Assembly: GCF_000243095.1 (NCBI RefSeq)
Contig: NZ_AHJE01000062.1
Location: 19,116 to 83,115 of the forward strand
DNA from: Cupriavidus basilensis OR16
Lineage (GTDB): Bacteria; Pseudomonadota; Gammaproteobacteria; Burkholderiales; Burkholderiaceae
DNA length: 64,000 nt
Direction: 5' to 3'
Positions 35,973 to 44,252 of the stretch are shown one piece after another; the stretch's first letter is position 1; each line of letters opens with the position of its first letter. Below the pieces are notes generated by a model. It did not search any database. It was not told the origin of the DNA and worked only from the letters and a program-made list of their open reading frames with translations. A program made the translations under genes and the position numbers.

Positions 35973-36590
35973 CTACTCCTTGCGGGCACGGGCCGGCTTG
36001 GCCTTGACGGCGCTGGCAGGCGGGGCGGCGGCGCGGGTCTTGCCGCCGATGGCAGCGCTGAACTTGTCCTTCACATCCAGCAGTTTGTTGACCTTGGAGC
36101 CCAGCTTCATCAGCTTTTCCAGCGTCGCGACATCCAGCTTCTGGATCTCGCCAAACCAGCTCGTCACCAGCAGGATCAGCCCGTACATTTCCTTCATCCG
36201 CTCCTGCGCATGGCGGTCGTTTGGATCGGTCACGACCTCGAGCTGGACCTCGCGCAACATCGACAACGTGGGATCGATCTCGCGCCGGCGGCGCTCCTCG
36301 GCCAGCGTGCGGAAGATCGCCCAGACATCGTCGGGTGCCGAGAAATACTCGCGGCGGTCACCCGGCTGGTGCGACAGCTTCACCAGGTTCCACGATTCCA
36401 GCTCCTTCAGCCCGATGCTGACGTTGGAGCGCGAAAAGCCTAGCGCCTCGGCAATTTCGTCGGCGTTGAGCGGGCGGGAAGCGGTAAACAGCAGGGCATA
36501 GATTTGCCCGACCGTGCGGTTGATGCCCCAGCGGCTGCCCATTTCACCGAAGTGAAGTACGAAGCGCTGGATCAGCGGCGACAGATGCAT
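35973..36590 (-). CDS. GbsR/MarR-family transcriptional regulator
   Basis: A 205-residue winged-helix regulator of GbsR type: SPLIQRFVLHFGEMGSRWGI, then the HTH LNADEIAEALGFSRSNVSIGLKELESWNLV and the wing (SHQPGDRREYFSA). The C-terminal 30 residues are Lys/Ala-rich. GbsR proteins sense small ligands and control neighbouring operons. It is the first gene of the cyanide-insensitive oxidase set, its last codons containing the ribosome-binding site of cydA, so it is co-transcribed with and likely controls cydAB. Start at ATG 36590. The AT-rich DNA upstream (36600-36650) with CTTTCA repeated on the minus strand would be the promoter. Confidence 0.88.
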   Translation of the reverse strand: MHLSPLIQRFVLHFGEMGSRWGINRTVGQIYALLFTASRPLNADEIAEALGFSRSNVSIGLKELESWNLVKLSHQPGDRREYFSAPDDVWAIFRTLAEERRRREIDPTLSMLREVQLEVVTDPNDRHAQERMKEMYGLILLVTSWFGEIQKLDVATLEKLMKLGSKVNKLLDVKDKFSAAIGGKTRAAAPPASAVKAKPARARKE

Positions 36591-37138
36591 GCTTGTTTGT
36601 TTTGAATTTTTAGGAAGTTGTGAAAGTTTAGTATGAAAGGGCGGGCATGTCCGGGGGGTGCGTCAAGGTGTCGCTGTCTGTCCTTGTCCGCGCGGCAGGT
36701 GTCCCGCCTCACGGTTAGTGGGTTAGATTCTCAAAGTTATTGGGTAAAAGGAACGCGCAGAAGGCTGGCGCTGCGCTGTGACCTGTGGGCACACCACGCC
36801 CATCGGCGGGGCCGCGACAGGCAGTGGAAAGACCATCTAGGGCAGATTGCGCGTCGGCGCCTGTATCAACGGTGGGGCGGGCCACCAGCTACGCAGCTTC
36901 TCGAGCCACCGGAAGGCACGCGCATTATGCGAATCGAGTGACGTTTCCACACGGCCGCTCGGGACTGATGTCGGGATCCAGCGCTTCGTTTTCAGGCTTC
37001 TGGCTGTGTAATCACCGAAGTGGTTCGCGATGGCTTCGCCCCCATTTCTGCCAGCTGCCGCATCGCCGGTGCATTGACACGCTAGTTAGCAGACGCTGTC
37101 CGAGTTTGCCCACGTGTCGCAAATTTGGGGTTGCATCG
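36591..37138. other. Non-coding stretch
   Basis: About 550 bases without a recognisable gene on either strand. Its left part is AT-rich and likely carries the GbsR-CydAB promoter; the remainder shows no repeat or mobile-element hallmarks that I can see. Any longer open frame here has no domain signals. Confidence 0.6.
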
Positions 37139-37783
37139 TCAGTGCAGCAGTGGAGTGCCGATCATCTGCTCAAGCAGAGTGCCATCAAGTCCCTCGACAA
37201 CGTCGACAAGCCTGAGGCCCTGCGGCGTGCATTCGAATGTGGCCAGGTCGGTGTAGACGCGCTTGACGCAGCCGATGCCTGTCAGCGGGTAGGTGCAGCG
37301 CTTGACGAGCTTGCTCCCCTTCTTCGTCAGCAGGTCCATCATCACCCACGTCTGCTTCGCACCGGTGGCCAAGTCCATCGCGCCGCCCACAGCGGGGATG
37401 GCACCGGACTCGCCGGTGCTCCAGTTAGCCAGGTCGCCGGTGGCGCTCACCTGGAACGCGCCGAGCACGCAGATATCGATGTGTCCACCGCGCATCATCG
37501 CAAAACTGTCGGCATGGTGGAAGAAGGCGCCGCCGCTTAGCAGCGTGACCGGCTGCTTGCCTGCGTTGATGAGGTCGTAGTCCTCTTCCCCTGGCGCGGC
37601 CGCGGTGCCCATGCCGAGTATGCCGTTCTCGCTGTGCAGGATGACCTCGCGCCCGGCCGGCAGATGGTTGGCCACCAGCGTGGGCTGCCCGATGCCGAGG
37701 TTGACCACGGCGCCGTCGAAGATGTCTTGTGCCACGCGGGTGGCGAGCTGGTCCTTGGTGCGGCGTTGGACGTGCGTGTTCAT
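37139..37783 (-). CDS. 3-oxoacid CoA-transferase, subunit B
   Basis: A 214-residue beta subunit of a family I CoA-transferase (PcaJ/ScoB/AtoA type). Start ATG 37783; its first bases overlap the subunit A stop. Hallmarks: VNLGIGQPTLVANHLPAG and the catalytic glutamate Glu52 in ILHSENGILGMG, then GGAFFHHADSFAMMRGGHID, which is conserved. It transfers CoA from succinyl-CoA (or acetyl-CoA) to a 3-oxoacid such as acetoacetate or 3-oxoadipate, in the cytoplasm. Last gene of a minus-strand set with a beta-keto acid cleavage enzyme, which produces acetoacetate, so succinyl-CoA:acetoacetate transfer is the most coherent role; 3-oxoadipate remains possible. Confidence 0.92.
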   Translation of the reverse strand: MNTHVQRRTKDQLATRVAQDIFDGAVVNLGIGQPTLVANHLPAGREVILHSENGILGMGTAAAPGEEDYDLINAGKQPVTLLSGGAFFHHADSFAMMRGGHIDICVLGAFQVSATGDLANWSTGESGAIPAVGGAMDLATGAKQTWVMMDLLTKKGSKLVKRCTYPLTGIGCVKRVYTDLATFECTPQGLRLVDVVEGLDGTLLEQMIGTPLLH

Positions 37784-38481
37784 GCTGCCTCCTTGAATCC
37801 GCCGGCCTGTGTGGCGCTGCGTTCGACCTGCACGATGCGGCTCACGAATATGCCGGGCGTGACGATGCATTCTGCGTCTAGCGCGCCCAGGTCCACGACC
37901 TCGTGCACCGTCGCCACCGTCTTCCTCGCCGCCATCGCCATCACCGGGCCGAAGTTGCGCGCGGCCTTGCGGTACGTGAGATTGCCCCATCGGTCGCCGC
38001 GCTCGGCCTTGATAAGTGCCAGGTCGCCATGGATGGGGTATTCAAGCACGAATGGACGGCCGTCGATCACGCGCGTCTCGCGGCCTTCGGCCAACTCGGT
38101 GCCATAGCCAGTGGGGCAGAAGAAGGCGCCGATGCCAGCGCCCGCGGCCCGGATGCGTTCAGCCAGGTTGCCCTGCGGCACCAGTTCCAGCTCGATCCTG
38201 CCGGCGCGGTAAAGTCCGTCGAAGACGTAGCTGTCGGCCTGGCGCGGGAAGCTGCAGATGATCTTGCGCACACGCCCGGCCTTAAGCAGCGCGGACAAGC
38301 CGGTGTCGCCGTTTCCGGCATTGTTGTTAACAACGGTGAGCTCCTTCGCGCCCTGCTCGATCAGTCCGTCGATGAGTTCGCCCGGAATGCCAGCGGTGCC
38401 GAAGCCGCCAATCAGCACCGTGGCGCCGTCGAGTGTACCTTCCAGCGCCTCAGCTACGGAGCGGGCGATCTTGTTTATCAT
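37780..38481 (-). CDS. 3-oxoacid CoA-transferase, subunit A
   Basis: The 233-residue alpha subunit: MINKIARSVAEALEGTLDG, the family I CoA-binding GGFGTAGIPGELIDGL, TVVNNNAGNGDTGLSALLKAG, then GAFFCPTGYGTELAEG and GDLALIKAERGDRWGNLTYR, all typical. It binds the CoA moiety and pairs with subunit B. The four-base overlap at 37780-37783 (ATGA) couples the two subunits. Gap of 259 bases to the small hydrolase gene upstream shows no gene, so this pair may have its own promoter. Confidence 0.92.
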   Translation of the reverse strand: MINKIARSVAEALEGTLDGATVLIGGFGTAGIPGELIDGLIEQGAKELTVVNNNAGNGDTGLSALLKAGRVRKIICSFPRQADSYVFDGLYRAGRIELELVPQGNLAERIRAAGAGIGAFFCPTGYGTELAEGRETRVIDGRPFVLEYPIHGDLALIKAERGDRWGNLTYRKAARNFGPVMAMAARKTVATVHEVVDLGALDAECIVTPGIFVSRIVQVERSATQAGGFKEAA

Positions 38482-38740
38482 GAGTATGCCTACGGTTGAA
38501 ACAGAAGAGAATTCGTCCCGAACAAGCGTTCAGGCGCTTTGCCAACACCGTCGAGAACGGATCCCGATGCAGTTTCAGTTGTCGATGAGCACGCAAGTAG
38601 CGAGATCCTCGGCTGATCGGCCAGGCGGCGTCGGCATCAGCTTCGTGCCAGGATCAGCCATTGCCGAAGGCGCGGTTGCCGCCGTACCCGTTGTGAGATT
38701 CGGCGATGGGCAGGACATCGATGGCTGCAGCGATCGGATG

Positions 38741-39295
38741 CTAGCGATTTGTCAGCTCGGCAATCAGCTCGTGTGCCTGCGGCCACTCGCCATAGCCGGC
38801 GGCGGGGTTGAGGTGCCCCACGTTCCCTAGGTCGACAAGGCGGCTGCCCCATTCGGATGCCAGCGCGGCAACACGGTCAAAACTGGCGAGAGGGTCATTT
38901 CGGCTTGCCGCCACGATGCTTGGAAATGGCAGCGCAGTTCTGGGAACCGGCAGCCATCCGTTCTGGTCCAGAACCTCCATCGATGAATGGCCTGCGGGCA
39001 ATGGGGTCTCGAAATCCGGTGGTGTCGCGAGGAGAGCACCGTGAATTGCACGGTTGTGGCGCTTCGCCCACTGGACAGTGATCATCACGCCTGCACTGTG
39101 CGCGACAAGGACAACGGGCCCGCCGATGCGTGCGATTACGGCGTCGAGTGCCGCAACGCGCGCGCCGCAATTGAGTTTGTCCTGCTCCAGCGGTGGTACT
39201 GACACCGCATTCGGCAGGCTTGCCTCCAGCAGCGTTTGCCAATGCTCGGGAACGTGATCGCGCAAGCCTGGGACGATGAGGATGGTTGGCTTCAT
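38741..39295 (-). CDS. RBBP9/YdeN-family serine hydrolase
   Basis: A 184-residue alpha/beta hydrolase of the RBBP9/YdeN family. Start ATG 39295 (MKPTILIVPGLRDHVPEHWQ). The nucleophile is Ser68 (LVAHSAGVM), the acid Asp134 (SRNDPLASF) and the base His161 (LGNVGHLNPAAGYGEW), a full triad. These small cytoplasmic enzymes hydrolyse esters, but no substrate can be named. Encoded between the Bug receptor and the CoA-transferase genes on the same strand, it may release an acid from an ester substrate of this pathway. A longer in-frame N-terminus to 39361 has no family similarity. Confidence 0.85.
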   Translation of the reverse strand: MKPTILIVPGLRDHVPEHWQTLLEASLPNAVSVPPLEQDKLNCGARVAALDAVIARIGGPVVLVAHSAGVMITVQWAKRHNRAIHGALLATPPDFETPLPAGHSSMEVLDQNGWLPVPRTALPFPSIVAASRNDPLASFDRVAALASEWGSRLVDLGNVGHLNPAAGYGEWPQAHELIAELTNR

Positions 39296-39415
39296 CTTGG
39301 CAATGATTGGGAGTTTGGATTGGATTTCGGCACGACGGGCATCGGGCAACCGGCGCCCCATTGCTGCATGGGCGACTACTTATTGCACTGAGTCGCCCGT
39401 GCGGCCACGCTCTTG

Positions 39416-40402
39416 TTACTCGTTCAAGTTGACGTTGAATTGCTTGATGATTTTTCCAATCTTCTCGAAGCCATCTCTTTCAACTTTCTCCAGGGAGTCG
39501 ATCGATTGCGGCTGCACTGGTTCCAGCCCCAAATCAGTCAGCCGCTTTTGCACCGGCGTGGCCGACGCGGCCTTGTAGACGGCCGTACGAATCTTCTCTG
39601 CCAATTCCGAAGGAACGGTGGATGGAACGATGACTACGGCCAGGTTGCTAAAGTTGATCTCCGGGTATCCCAGTTCAGCGAAGGTCGGTACGTTAGGAAG
39701 ACTTGGCGAGCGGTTCTTGGCGATCACTGCATAGGGTTTCAGCTTGTTGCCGCGAATCAGTGGCAGCGAGGTTGCGATACCGTCAACCATGATAGGAATC
39801 TGCCCACCCATGACCTGGATCAGCGCGGGAGGAGAGCCAACGAACGGCACGTGTTGCATCTTGAAGCCGGCATGCTCGCCAAGCATCAACCCGGCGTAGT
39901 GCGAGGCCGATCCGACTGCGTAGGAGGCGAAAGTATCCTTTTGGGGATTGGCCTTGAGATAGGCGATCAGTCCTTTGAAGTCTGCCGCAGGCAAATCAGG
40001 GCTTCCGACCAGGACGAAGCCGGACCGGGCAAATGCTGCAACCGACTTGATGTCCTTGAGGGGCGAAAAGTTCTGTTTGATGACGTGCGGGATCTCCGTG
40101 AGAATATTGTCGTAGGCAATCATGATGGTCTGTCCATCCGCTGGCGACGACAGCAGGGATGTAACAGCGACATTGCCGCCAGCGCCGCGCTTGTTGTCCA
40201 CGAAAAACGGGACACCGACATCCCTGGAGAGCTGATCAGCCAGAACGCGGGCAACTACGTCCATCGAACCGCCCGGGACAGCGGGTACCACCACCCTGAC
40301 CGGCTTGTTAGTCCAGGCATAAGCACTACCTGTTGCCATCAGGGTAAACGCTGCGCAGAGCACGGCTCGAGTACACGCATTTCGGGAAAAGAACATCAAC
40401 AT
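39416..40402 (-). CDS. Bug-family tripartite tricarboxylate transporter substrate-binding protein
   Basis: A 328-residue periplasmic receptor of the Bug/TctC family. ATG 40402 has AAAGGAG 7 bases upstream and opens a signal peptide ending ATGSAYA. The mature protein starts with KPVRVVVPAVPGGSMDVVARVLA, the family opening, with the aspartate pocket, and has VDNKRGAGGNVA and LPNVPTFAELGYPEI. Bug proteins bind a carboxylate in the periplasm for TctAB-type permeases; no permease is in the window, as is common in this family. It follows the BKACE gene by 107 bases, so it probably captures that pathway's substrate. Confidence 0.92.
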   Translation of the reverse strand: MLMFFSRNACTRAVLCAAFTLMATGSAYAWTNKPVRVVVPAVPGGSMDVVARVLADQLSRDVGVPFFVDNKRGAGGNVAVTSLLSSPADGQTIMIAYDNILTEIPHVIKQNFSPLKDIKSVAAFARSGFVLVGSPDLPAADFKGLIAYLKANPQKDTFASYAVGSASHYAGLMLGEHAGFKMQHVPFVGSPPALIQVMGGQIPIMVDGIATSLPLIRGNKLKPYAVIAKNRSPSLPNVPTFAELGYPEINFSNLAVVIVPSTVPSELAEKIRTAVYKAASATPVQKRLTDLGLEPVQPQSIDSLEKVERDGFEKIGKIIKQFNVNLNE

Positions 40403-40509
40403 CCAGGTCTCCTTTGATCTTTGATTCATGGCGCCGCGGGCAAGCAATCCACAGGTCATCCAGTCAGGGGAGCTCCCCATAGGACGACCCGCGTCGACGC
40501 CAATCGCGC

Positions 40510-41565
40510 CTATGCAACGGCCCAGGTCGGCTGACCGCGCTCTTTCTCCCTGCGATTGGGCAGGTAGCCTACCTTCTGCAGCGTTTCGTCGACCGTCTTG
40601 TATTGTTCTCCGATCCGGTAGATGCGGCGGGCTTCATCGGCGGTGGCCACGTCCCGATACAGGCTACGAGACATGTTCACCAGGCGCTCGACCTGCTGGA
40701 CGGAGCTAAGGTGCTCTCCCTTGCGGCCCCACAGCGTGTCTTCGATGCCGCAACGTACATGGAAACCCATGGCAATCGCCATCGTGGTCAGTGGGTGGAC
40801 GTAGCGCATGAAGGATTCGACGGTGAAGACCGCGTTCTCCGGCAGACGGTTGACCATCTCCAGCAGGTTCCGCGGATTCGGTCCCTCGGATCCACCCCCA
40901 AGTTGAACCCAGTTCACCAGCAGCGGTCCCTTGTAAATGCCGCGGCGGATCAGGCGCTCGATGGATTCCAGCTTGCCGATTTGCCCAACCATGAAGTGGG
41001 GTTGAATGCCGGCGGCCTGCAGTCGCTTGAGGTGTTCCTCCACAAACACAGGGCCAGCCTCATAGGACATGTTGCGATAGGCCTCGTAGAAGGCCGGCTC
41101 GGCGAGGGATGTTCCCGCGAACTCTTCCTTGGGGTGAAGCTCCGTGATGTTCATCGTGGCGCTGTTGACCACGATCGTGACCTGGTCCGGCTTGGGATCA
41201 AGATCGGCCAGCATGTGGCGCGTGTCATCCGACAGCCACTTCGCGGCTGAGCCATCTTCTTCGGGGGCAAACGAAATGGATCCACCCACCTGCAGAATCA
41301 TCTTGGGCACGGCATCGCGAAGCCGGGCCAGCAACTCATTGAACATCGAGAGCCGCTTGCTGCCCTTGCCATCTGCTTCGCGCACGTGCACGTGCAGCAC
41401 GGTGGCTCCGGCGTTGTAGCAATCCACGGCCTTCTGGACCTGAGCGGCCATGCTAACGGGGATGTCATCCGAATCCCGGGGGAGGAATTGCGGGCCATAG
41501 GGAGCGACCTGAATGACCAGCGGCTCCTGGTTCTCGGGCAGCAGGGAGTCGTCAACAAATTGCAT
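40510..41565 (-). CDS. Beta-keto acid cleavage enzyme (BKACE, DUF849 family)
   Basis: A 351-residue zinc enzyme of the BKACE family (3-keto-5-aminohexanoate cleavage enzyme-like), which splits a beta-keto acid with acetyl-CoA into acetoacetate and a new acyl-CoA. Start ATG 41565 (MQFVDDSLLPENQEPLVIQV). The metal ligands His-x-His of ATVLHVHVREADGKG are intact, as are IVVNSATMNITELHPKEEF, FEDTLWGRKGEH-type residues (GIEDTLWGRKGEHLSS) and the QVGGSISF loop. The divergent AraC gene at 41771 and its repeats lie 206 bases upstream. Together with the Bug receptor, hydrolase and CoA-transferase it suggests a carboxylate degradation pathway with acetoacetate as a product. The exact beta-keto acid is unknown. 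Confidence 0.9.
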   Translation of the reverse strand: MQFVDDSLLPENQEPLVIQVAPYGPQFLPRDSDDIPVSMAAQVQKAVDCYNAGATVLHVHVREADGKGSKRLSMFNELLARLRDAVPKMILQVGGSISFAPEEDGSAAKWLSDDTRHMLADLDPKPDQVTIVVNSATMNITELHPKEEFAGTSLAEPAFYEAYRNMSYEAGPVFVEEHLKRLQAAGIQPHFMVGQIGKLESIERLIRRGIYKGPLLVNWVQLGGGSEGPNPRNLLEMVNRLPENAVFTVESFMRYVHPLTTMAIAMGFHVRCGIEDTLWGRKGEHLSSVQQVERLVNMSRSLYRDVATADEARRIYRIGEQYKTVDETLQKVGYLPNRREKERGQPTWAVA

Positions 41566-41727
41566 CTTCTTTACCTCATTGCGATGACAGGGACGGCGAC
41601 GGCATGGCATGGATGGCTGGCCAAGGCTGCCTGCGCGCCAACAGGAGTGCGGACTTTGCTGAATGGCTCAGCGGCCCGGGGACTCGACATGAGTGTGGCC
41701 CCAAATCTCTCGATTCGATGTACATTA

Positions 41728-41754
41728 CGGGACGCTATATATCCAGTTCGGGAC
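41728..41754. promoter_or_regulatory. Direct repeats at 21-bp spacing, candidate AraC operator
   Basis: CGGGAC at 41728-41733 and again at 41749-41754, exactly 21 bases apart, lie between the divergent BKACE operon and the AraC gene at 41771. Direct repeats spaced by two helical turns are typical of AraC-family half-sites. Confidence 0.55.
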
Positions 41755-41770
41755 ATTTAGGGAAAACCAG

Positions 41771-42817
41771 ATGACGTACCTTGTCCGAGCCACGGCGCTA
41801 ACGAACTACGTCCGGGTGGCTCGCGAAGTAGGGCTCGATCCCTACAAACAGTTGAGCAAGGCTGGTATTCGGCGGGCCACGCTGCTGGACCCCGATGCGA
41901 TGATCGCCGCGGACGCACTGCGCAGTCTGTTAGCTGAGTCGGCGAGCGCCGCGGGCGTGGAAGACTTTGGTCTGCGCATGGCCGAGACTCGCCAGTTGAC
42001 CGACCTTGGGCCCCTGGGCTTTGCGATCCAGGGGGAGCCTACGCTGCGCAAGGCGCTGGAATCGATGATGCGCTACCTGCGGCTGCAGAGTGAGAGCGTT
42101 GTCATGGCCATCGAAGAACTCGACGAACTTGTCGTGATTCGTGAAAGTCTCCTGACGGATGGACAGGCGCCCCAGCGGCAATCGATCGAGTTGGTCGTCG
42201 CCGGCGTGTACCGATTGTTGAGACGCTTCTTGGGGGAGACCTGGAAGCCTCGCAGCATTTGCTTTTCACATGCGCCGCCATCGGGGCCGACGGGACATGC
42301 GCGCGTCTTCGGCATGCCGGTGCTGTTCAACCAGGAGTTCGATGGCATCGTGTGTCGCGCCACCGACCTGGACGCGCCGCTGGCCGCCTACGATCCCCTG
42401 ATGGCATGGGAAGTGCGGCAGCATCTCGATACATTGCTGGCCGGGTCCGATCTTGCGTTCCCCGATGTCGTTCGTAGACTCGTGCTCGCCCTGCTGCCGT
42501 CCGGCAACTGCTCCGTTGATAGCGTCGCCCAGCATCTCAGAGTCGACCGGCGCACCGTACACCGTCGGCTGGCCAAGGACGGCGAGAGCTACTCTGGAAT
42601 TTACAACGGGGTGCGAGCGGACTTGGCCGCGCGCCTTGCAAGATCGGAGGCTCGCCCCTTGGCCGAATTGGCGGCGTTGCTGGGTTTCAGCACGGCAAGC
42701 TCTTTCGCACGTTGGTTTGGTGGCCACTTCGGTTGCACGGTATCCGAATGGAGAGCACGCCATCGTGCGAGGTTGACAACCCCCACCAGCCTGGACCAGC
42801 CCGAGTCACCGAGGTGA
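41771..42817 (+). CDS. AraC-family regulator with Arabinose_bd-type N-terminal domain
   Basis: A 348-residue regulator of the OruR/ArgR-like AraC group. Start ATG 41771 (MTYLVRATALTNYVRVAREV). The N-terminal 200 residues resemble the Arabinose_bd ligand domain (FGLRMAETRQLTDLGPLGFA), and the C-terminal HTH domain has SVAQHLRVDRRTVHRRLAKDGESY and LAALLGFSTASSFARWFGGHFG. It probably activates the divergent BKACE/Bug/CoA-transferase operon through the 21-bp repeats and senses its substrate. A second, full AraC of the same architecture lies at 48523. Confidence 0.9.
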   Translation: MTYLVRATALTNYVRVAREVGLDPYKQLSKAGIRRATLLDPDAMIAADALRSLLAESASAAGVEDFGLRMAETRQLTDLGPLGFAIQGEPTLRKALESMMRYLRLQSESVVMAIEELDELVVIRESLLTDGQAPQRQSIELVVAGVYRLLRRFLGETWKPRSICFSHAPPSGPTGHARVFGMPVLFNQEFDGIVCRATDLDAPLAAYDPLMAWEVRQHLDTLLAGSDLAFPDVVRRLVLALLPSGNCSVDSVAQHLRVDRRTVHRRLAKDGESYSGIYNGVRADLAARLARSEARPLAELAALLGFSTASSFARWFGGHFGCTVSEWRARHRARLTTPTSLDQPESPR

Positions 42818-42959
42818 GATCGGCGAGATTCAAGCGCGCCAATTCCCGACATAAGCCTATCCTTGGCAACGCCCCCGGCAAGTGACGGTAGCGGTTGCTT
42901 CCAATACTCCCTGTTCAAGATCGCGCCCGCGCGCGCCGTGACACTTGGTATCGCGTGCC

Positions 42960-43034
42960 AGGATAGCGCCTCAAAGCAGCGCCTCTTGCCTTGGGCGCTC
43001 TTCCCGACACCTGACGTTGCTCGCGGATTGGCAT
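42960..43034 (-). pseudogene. 5' remnant of an AraC-family gene
   Basis: Reading the minus strand from the ATG at 43034 gives MPIREQRQVSGRAPKARGAA followed by LRRYP, matching the first 25 residues of the AraC protein at 48523 (MPIRQRTQMPGSEPKARAAA). After that the similarity ends and the frame is lost. The leader upstream (43035-43130) also matches the other gene's leader. So the start and promoter of a sister regulator survive while its body is gone; it was divergent from the quinone oxidoreductase operon. Confidence 0.75.
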
Positions 43035-43130
43035 CGGTCCCTGTCGGTGTTTACGCGCATTGGCATGAAAACTAAAGAATATGGCGCGAAAACTAAAGTC
43101 AGTTTTCCACGTTGCCATATAGTGGCCAAC
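43035..43130. promoter_or_regulatory. Relic AraC promoter with duplicated 21-bp-spaced operator
   Basis: AAAACTAAAG at 43068-43077 and 43089-43098 (21 bases apart) is the reverse complement of CTTTAGTTTT at 48459-48468 and 48480-48489. The whole 43035-43130 stretch matches 48431-48522 in opposite orientation, with only scattered changes. It is the shared control region between the relic AraC start and the 43228 operon. Confidence 0.8.
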
Positions 43131-43227
43131 AACTTCTCGATGCGCATTCGCACCCATCCAGCCATGCATGCGGGGAGCGCTCTTAGAGCGTATCGATAAC
43201 AAGCGTCATTTTCACGGAGACATTCAC

Positions 43228-44199
43228 ATGCCAAAGGCAATCAGACTGTACGAGACCGGTGGTCCGGAAGTCCTGAAGTTCGAAGATGTAGAGGTCGGCG
43301 AGCCGGGGCCCGGCCAGGCCCGCGTCCGACATAGTTACATCGCAGTCAACTTCATCGACATCTACCATCGGACAGGCTACTACCCGCTGGCATTGCCGAA
43401 CGGTTTGGGCTCGGATGCTGTGGGTGTGGTCGAGGCCGTCGGGCCAGGCGTGACCGATCTCCGCGTTGGGGATCGAGTCGGCTACCTGATGGGGCCACAG
43501 GGGGCGTACTCGGAGGTTCGCGTAATGCCGGCGGACGTACTGATTCCCCTACCGGACGGCGTTTCCGACCGCACGGCTTCCACGCTCATCATGAAGGGGA
43601 TGACGGCGCAGTATCTGTTCCGCCAGGTCTATCCGCTCAAAGGTGGCGAGACGATTCTCTACCACGCCGCTGCCGGTGGCGTCGGCTTGATTGCCTGCCA
43701 GTGGGCCCGCGCCCTCGGTGTGACCATGATCGGCACGGTGAGCAGCGACGAGAAGGCAGAGGTTGCCAAGGCGAACGGTTGCACGCATACCATTGTCACA
43801 ACACGCGAGGACATCGCTAAGCGCGTACGCGAGCTCACAGACGGGAAAGGCGTTCCGGTCGTATTCGACTCCGTTGGAAAGGACACATTGCAAGCGTCAC
43901 TGGACAGTCTGCAAGTGCGCGGAACCCTCGTCAGTAACGGAACCAGCTCCGGTCCAGTGTCCTTCGATGCGCTGACCCTCGCGCTGAAGGGCTCGCTGTG
44001 GGTCACCCGCCCAGCGATGGCGCACTACGCAACGCCGCGCTCGCACATGCAATCCATGGCAAAGGAGCTGTTTGATCTCGTCCTGGCCGGAAAAATCACG
44101 AGCGAGCCGAAGCAAACTTACGCGCTGGCGGAAGCGGCCAAAGCGCATCGACTGCTGGAGTCGCGTCAGACAACCGGCGCAACTGTATTGGTCCCGTAA
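43228..44199 (+). CDS. NADPH:quinone oxidoreductase (QOR family, zinc-independent MDR)
   Basis: A 323-residue medium-chain dehydrogenase/reductase of the quinone oxidoreductase type. Start ATG 43228, with ACGGAG 9 bases upstream. The GroES-like N-terminal half has EPGPGQARVRHSYIAVNFID and IYHRTGYYPLALPNGLGSDA; the cofactor loop is YHAAAGGVGLIACQWARALG (AxxGGxG), and no catalytic zinc Cys or structural Cys set is visible. Enzymes of this group reduce quinones or activated alkenes with NADPH. It starts an operon with TauD dioxygenase, acyl-CoA ligase and Rieske ferredoxin genes, controlled from the divergent relic operator. Confidence 0.9.
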   Translation: MPKAIRLYETGGPEVLKFEDVEVGEPGPGQARVRHSYIAVNFIDIYHRTGYYPLALPNGLGSDAVGVVEAVGPGVTDLRVGDRVGYLMGPQGAYSEVRVMPADVLIPLPDGVSDRTASTLIMKGMTAQYLFRQVYPLKGGETILYHAAAGGVGLIACQWARALGVTMIGTVSSDEKAEVAKANGCTHTIVTTREDIAKRVRELTDGKGVPVVFDSVGKDTLQASLDSLQVRGTLVSNGTSSGPVSFDALTLALKGSLWVTRPAMAHYATPRSHMQSMAKELFDLVLAGKITSEPKQTYALAEAAKAHRLLESRQTTGATVLVP

Positions 44200-44252
44200 A
44201 TCTCAAGGATCGCCATCCTGCGGGAAATAGAGTCTTTGGGAGTTATTGCATC

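Noticed and set aside
36785..37540. Plus-strand open frame across the region before the CoA-transferase genes
   Set aside because: It runs antisense to the CoA-transferase gene in its second half and has no family similarity in the first.
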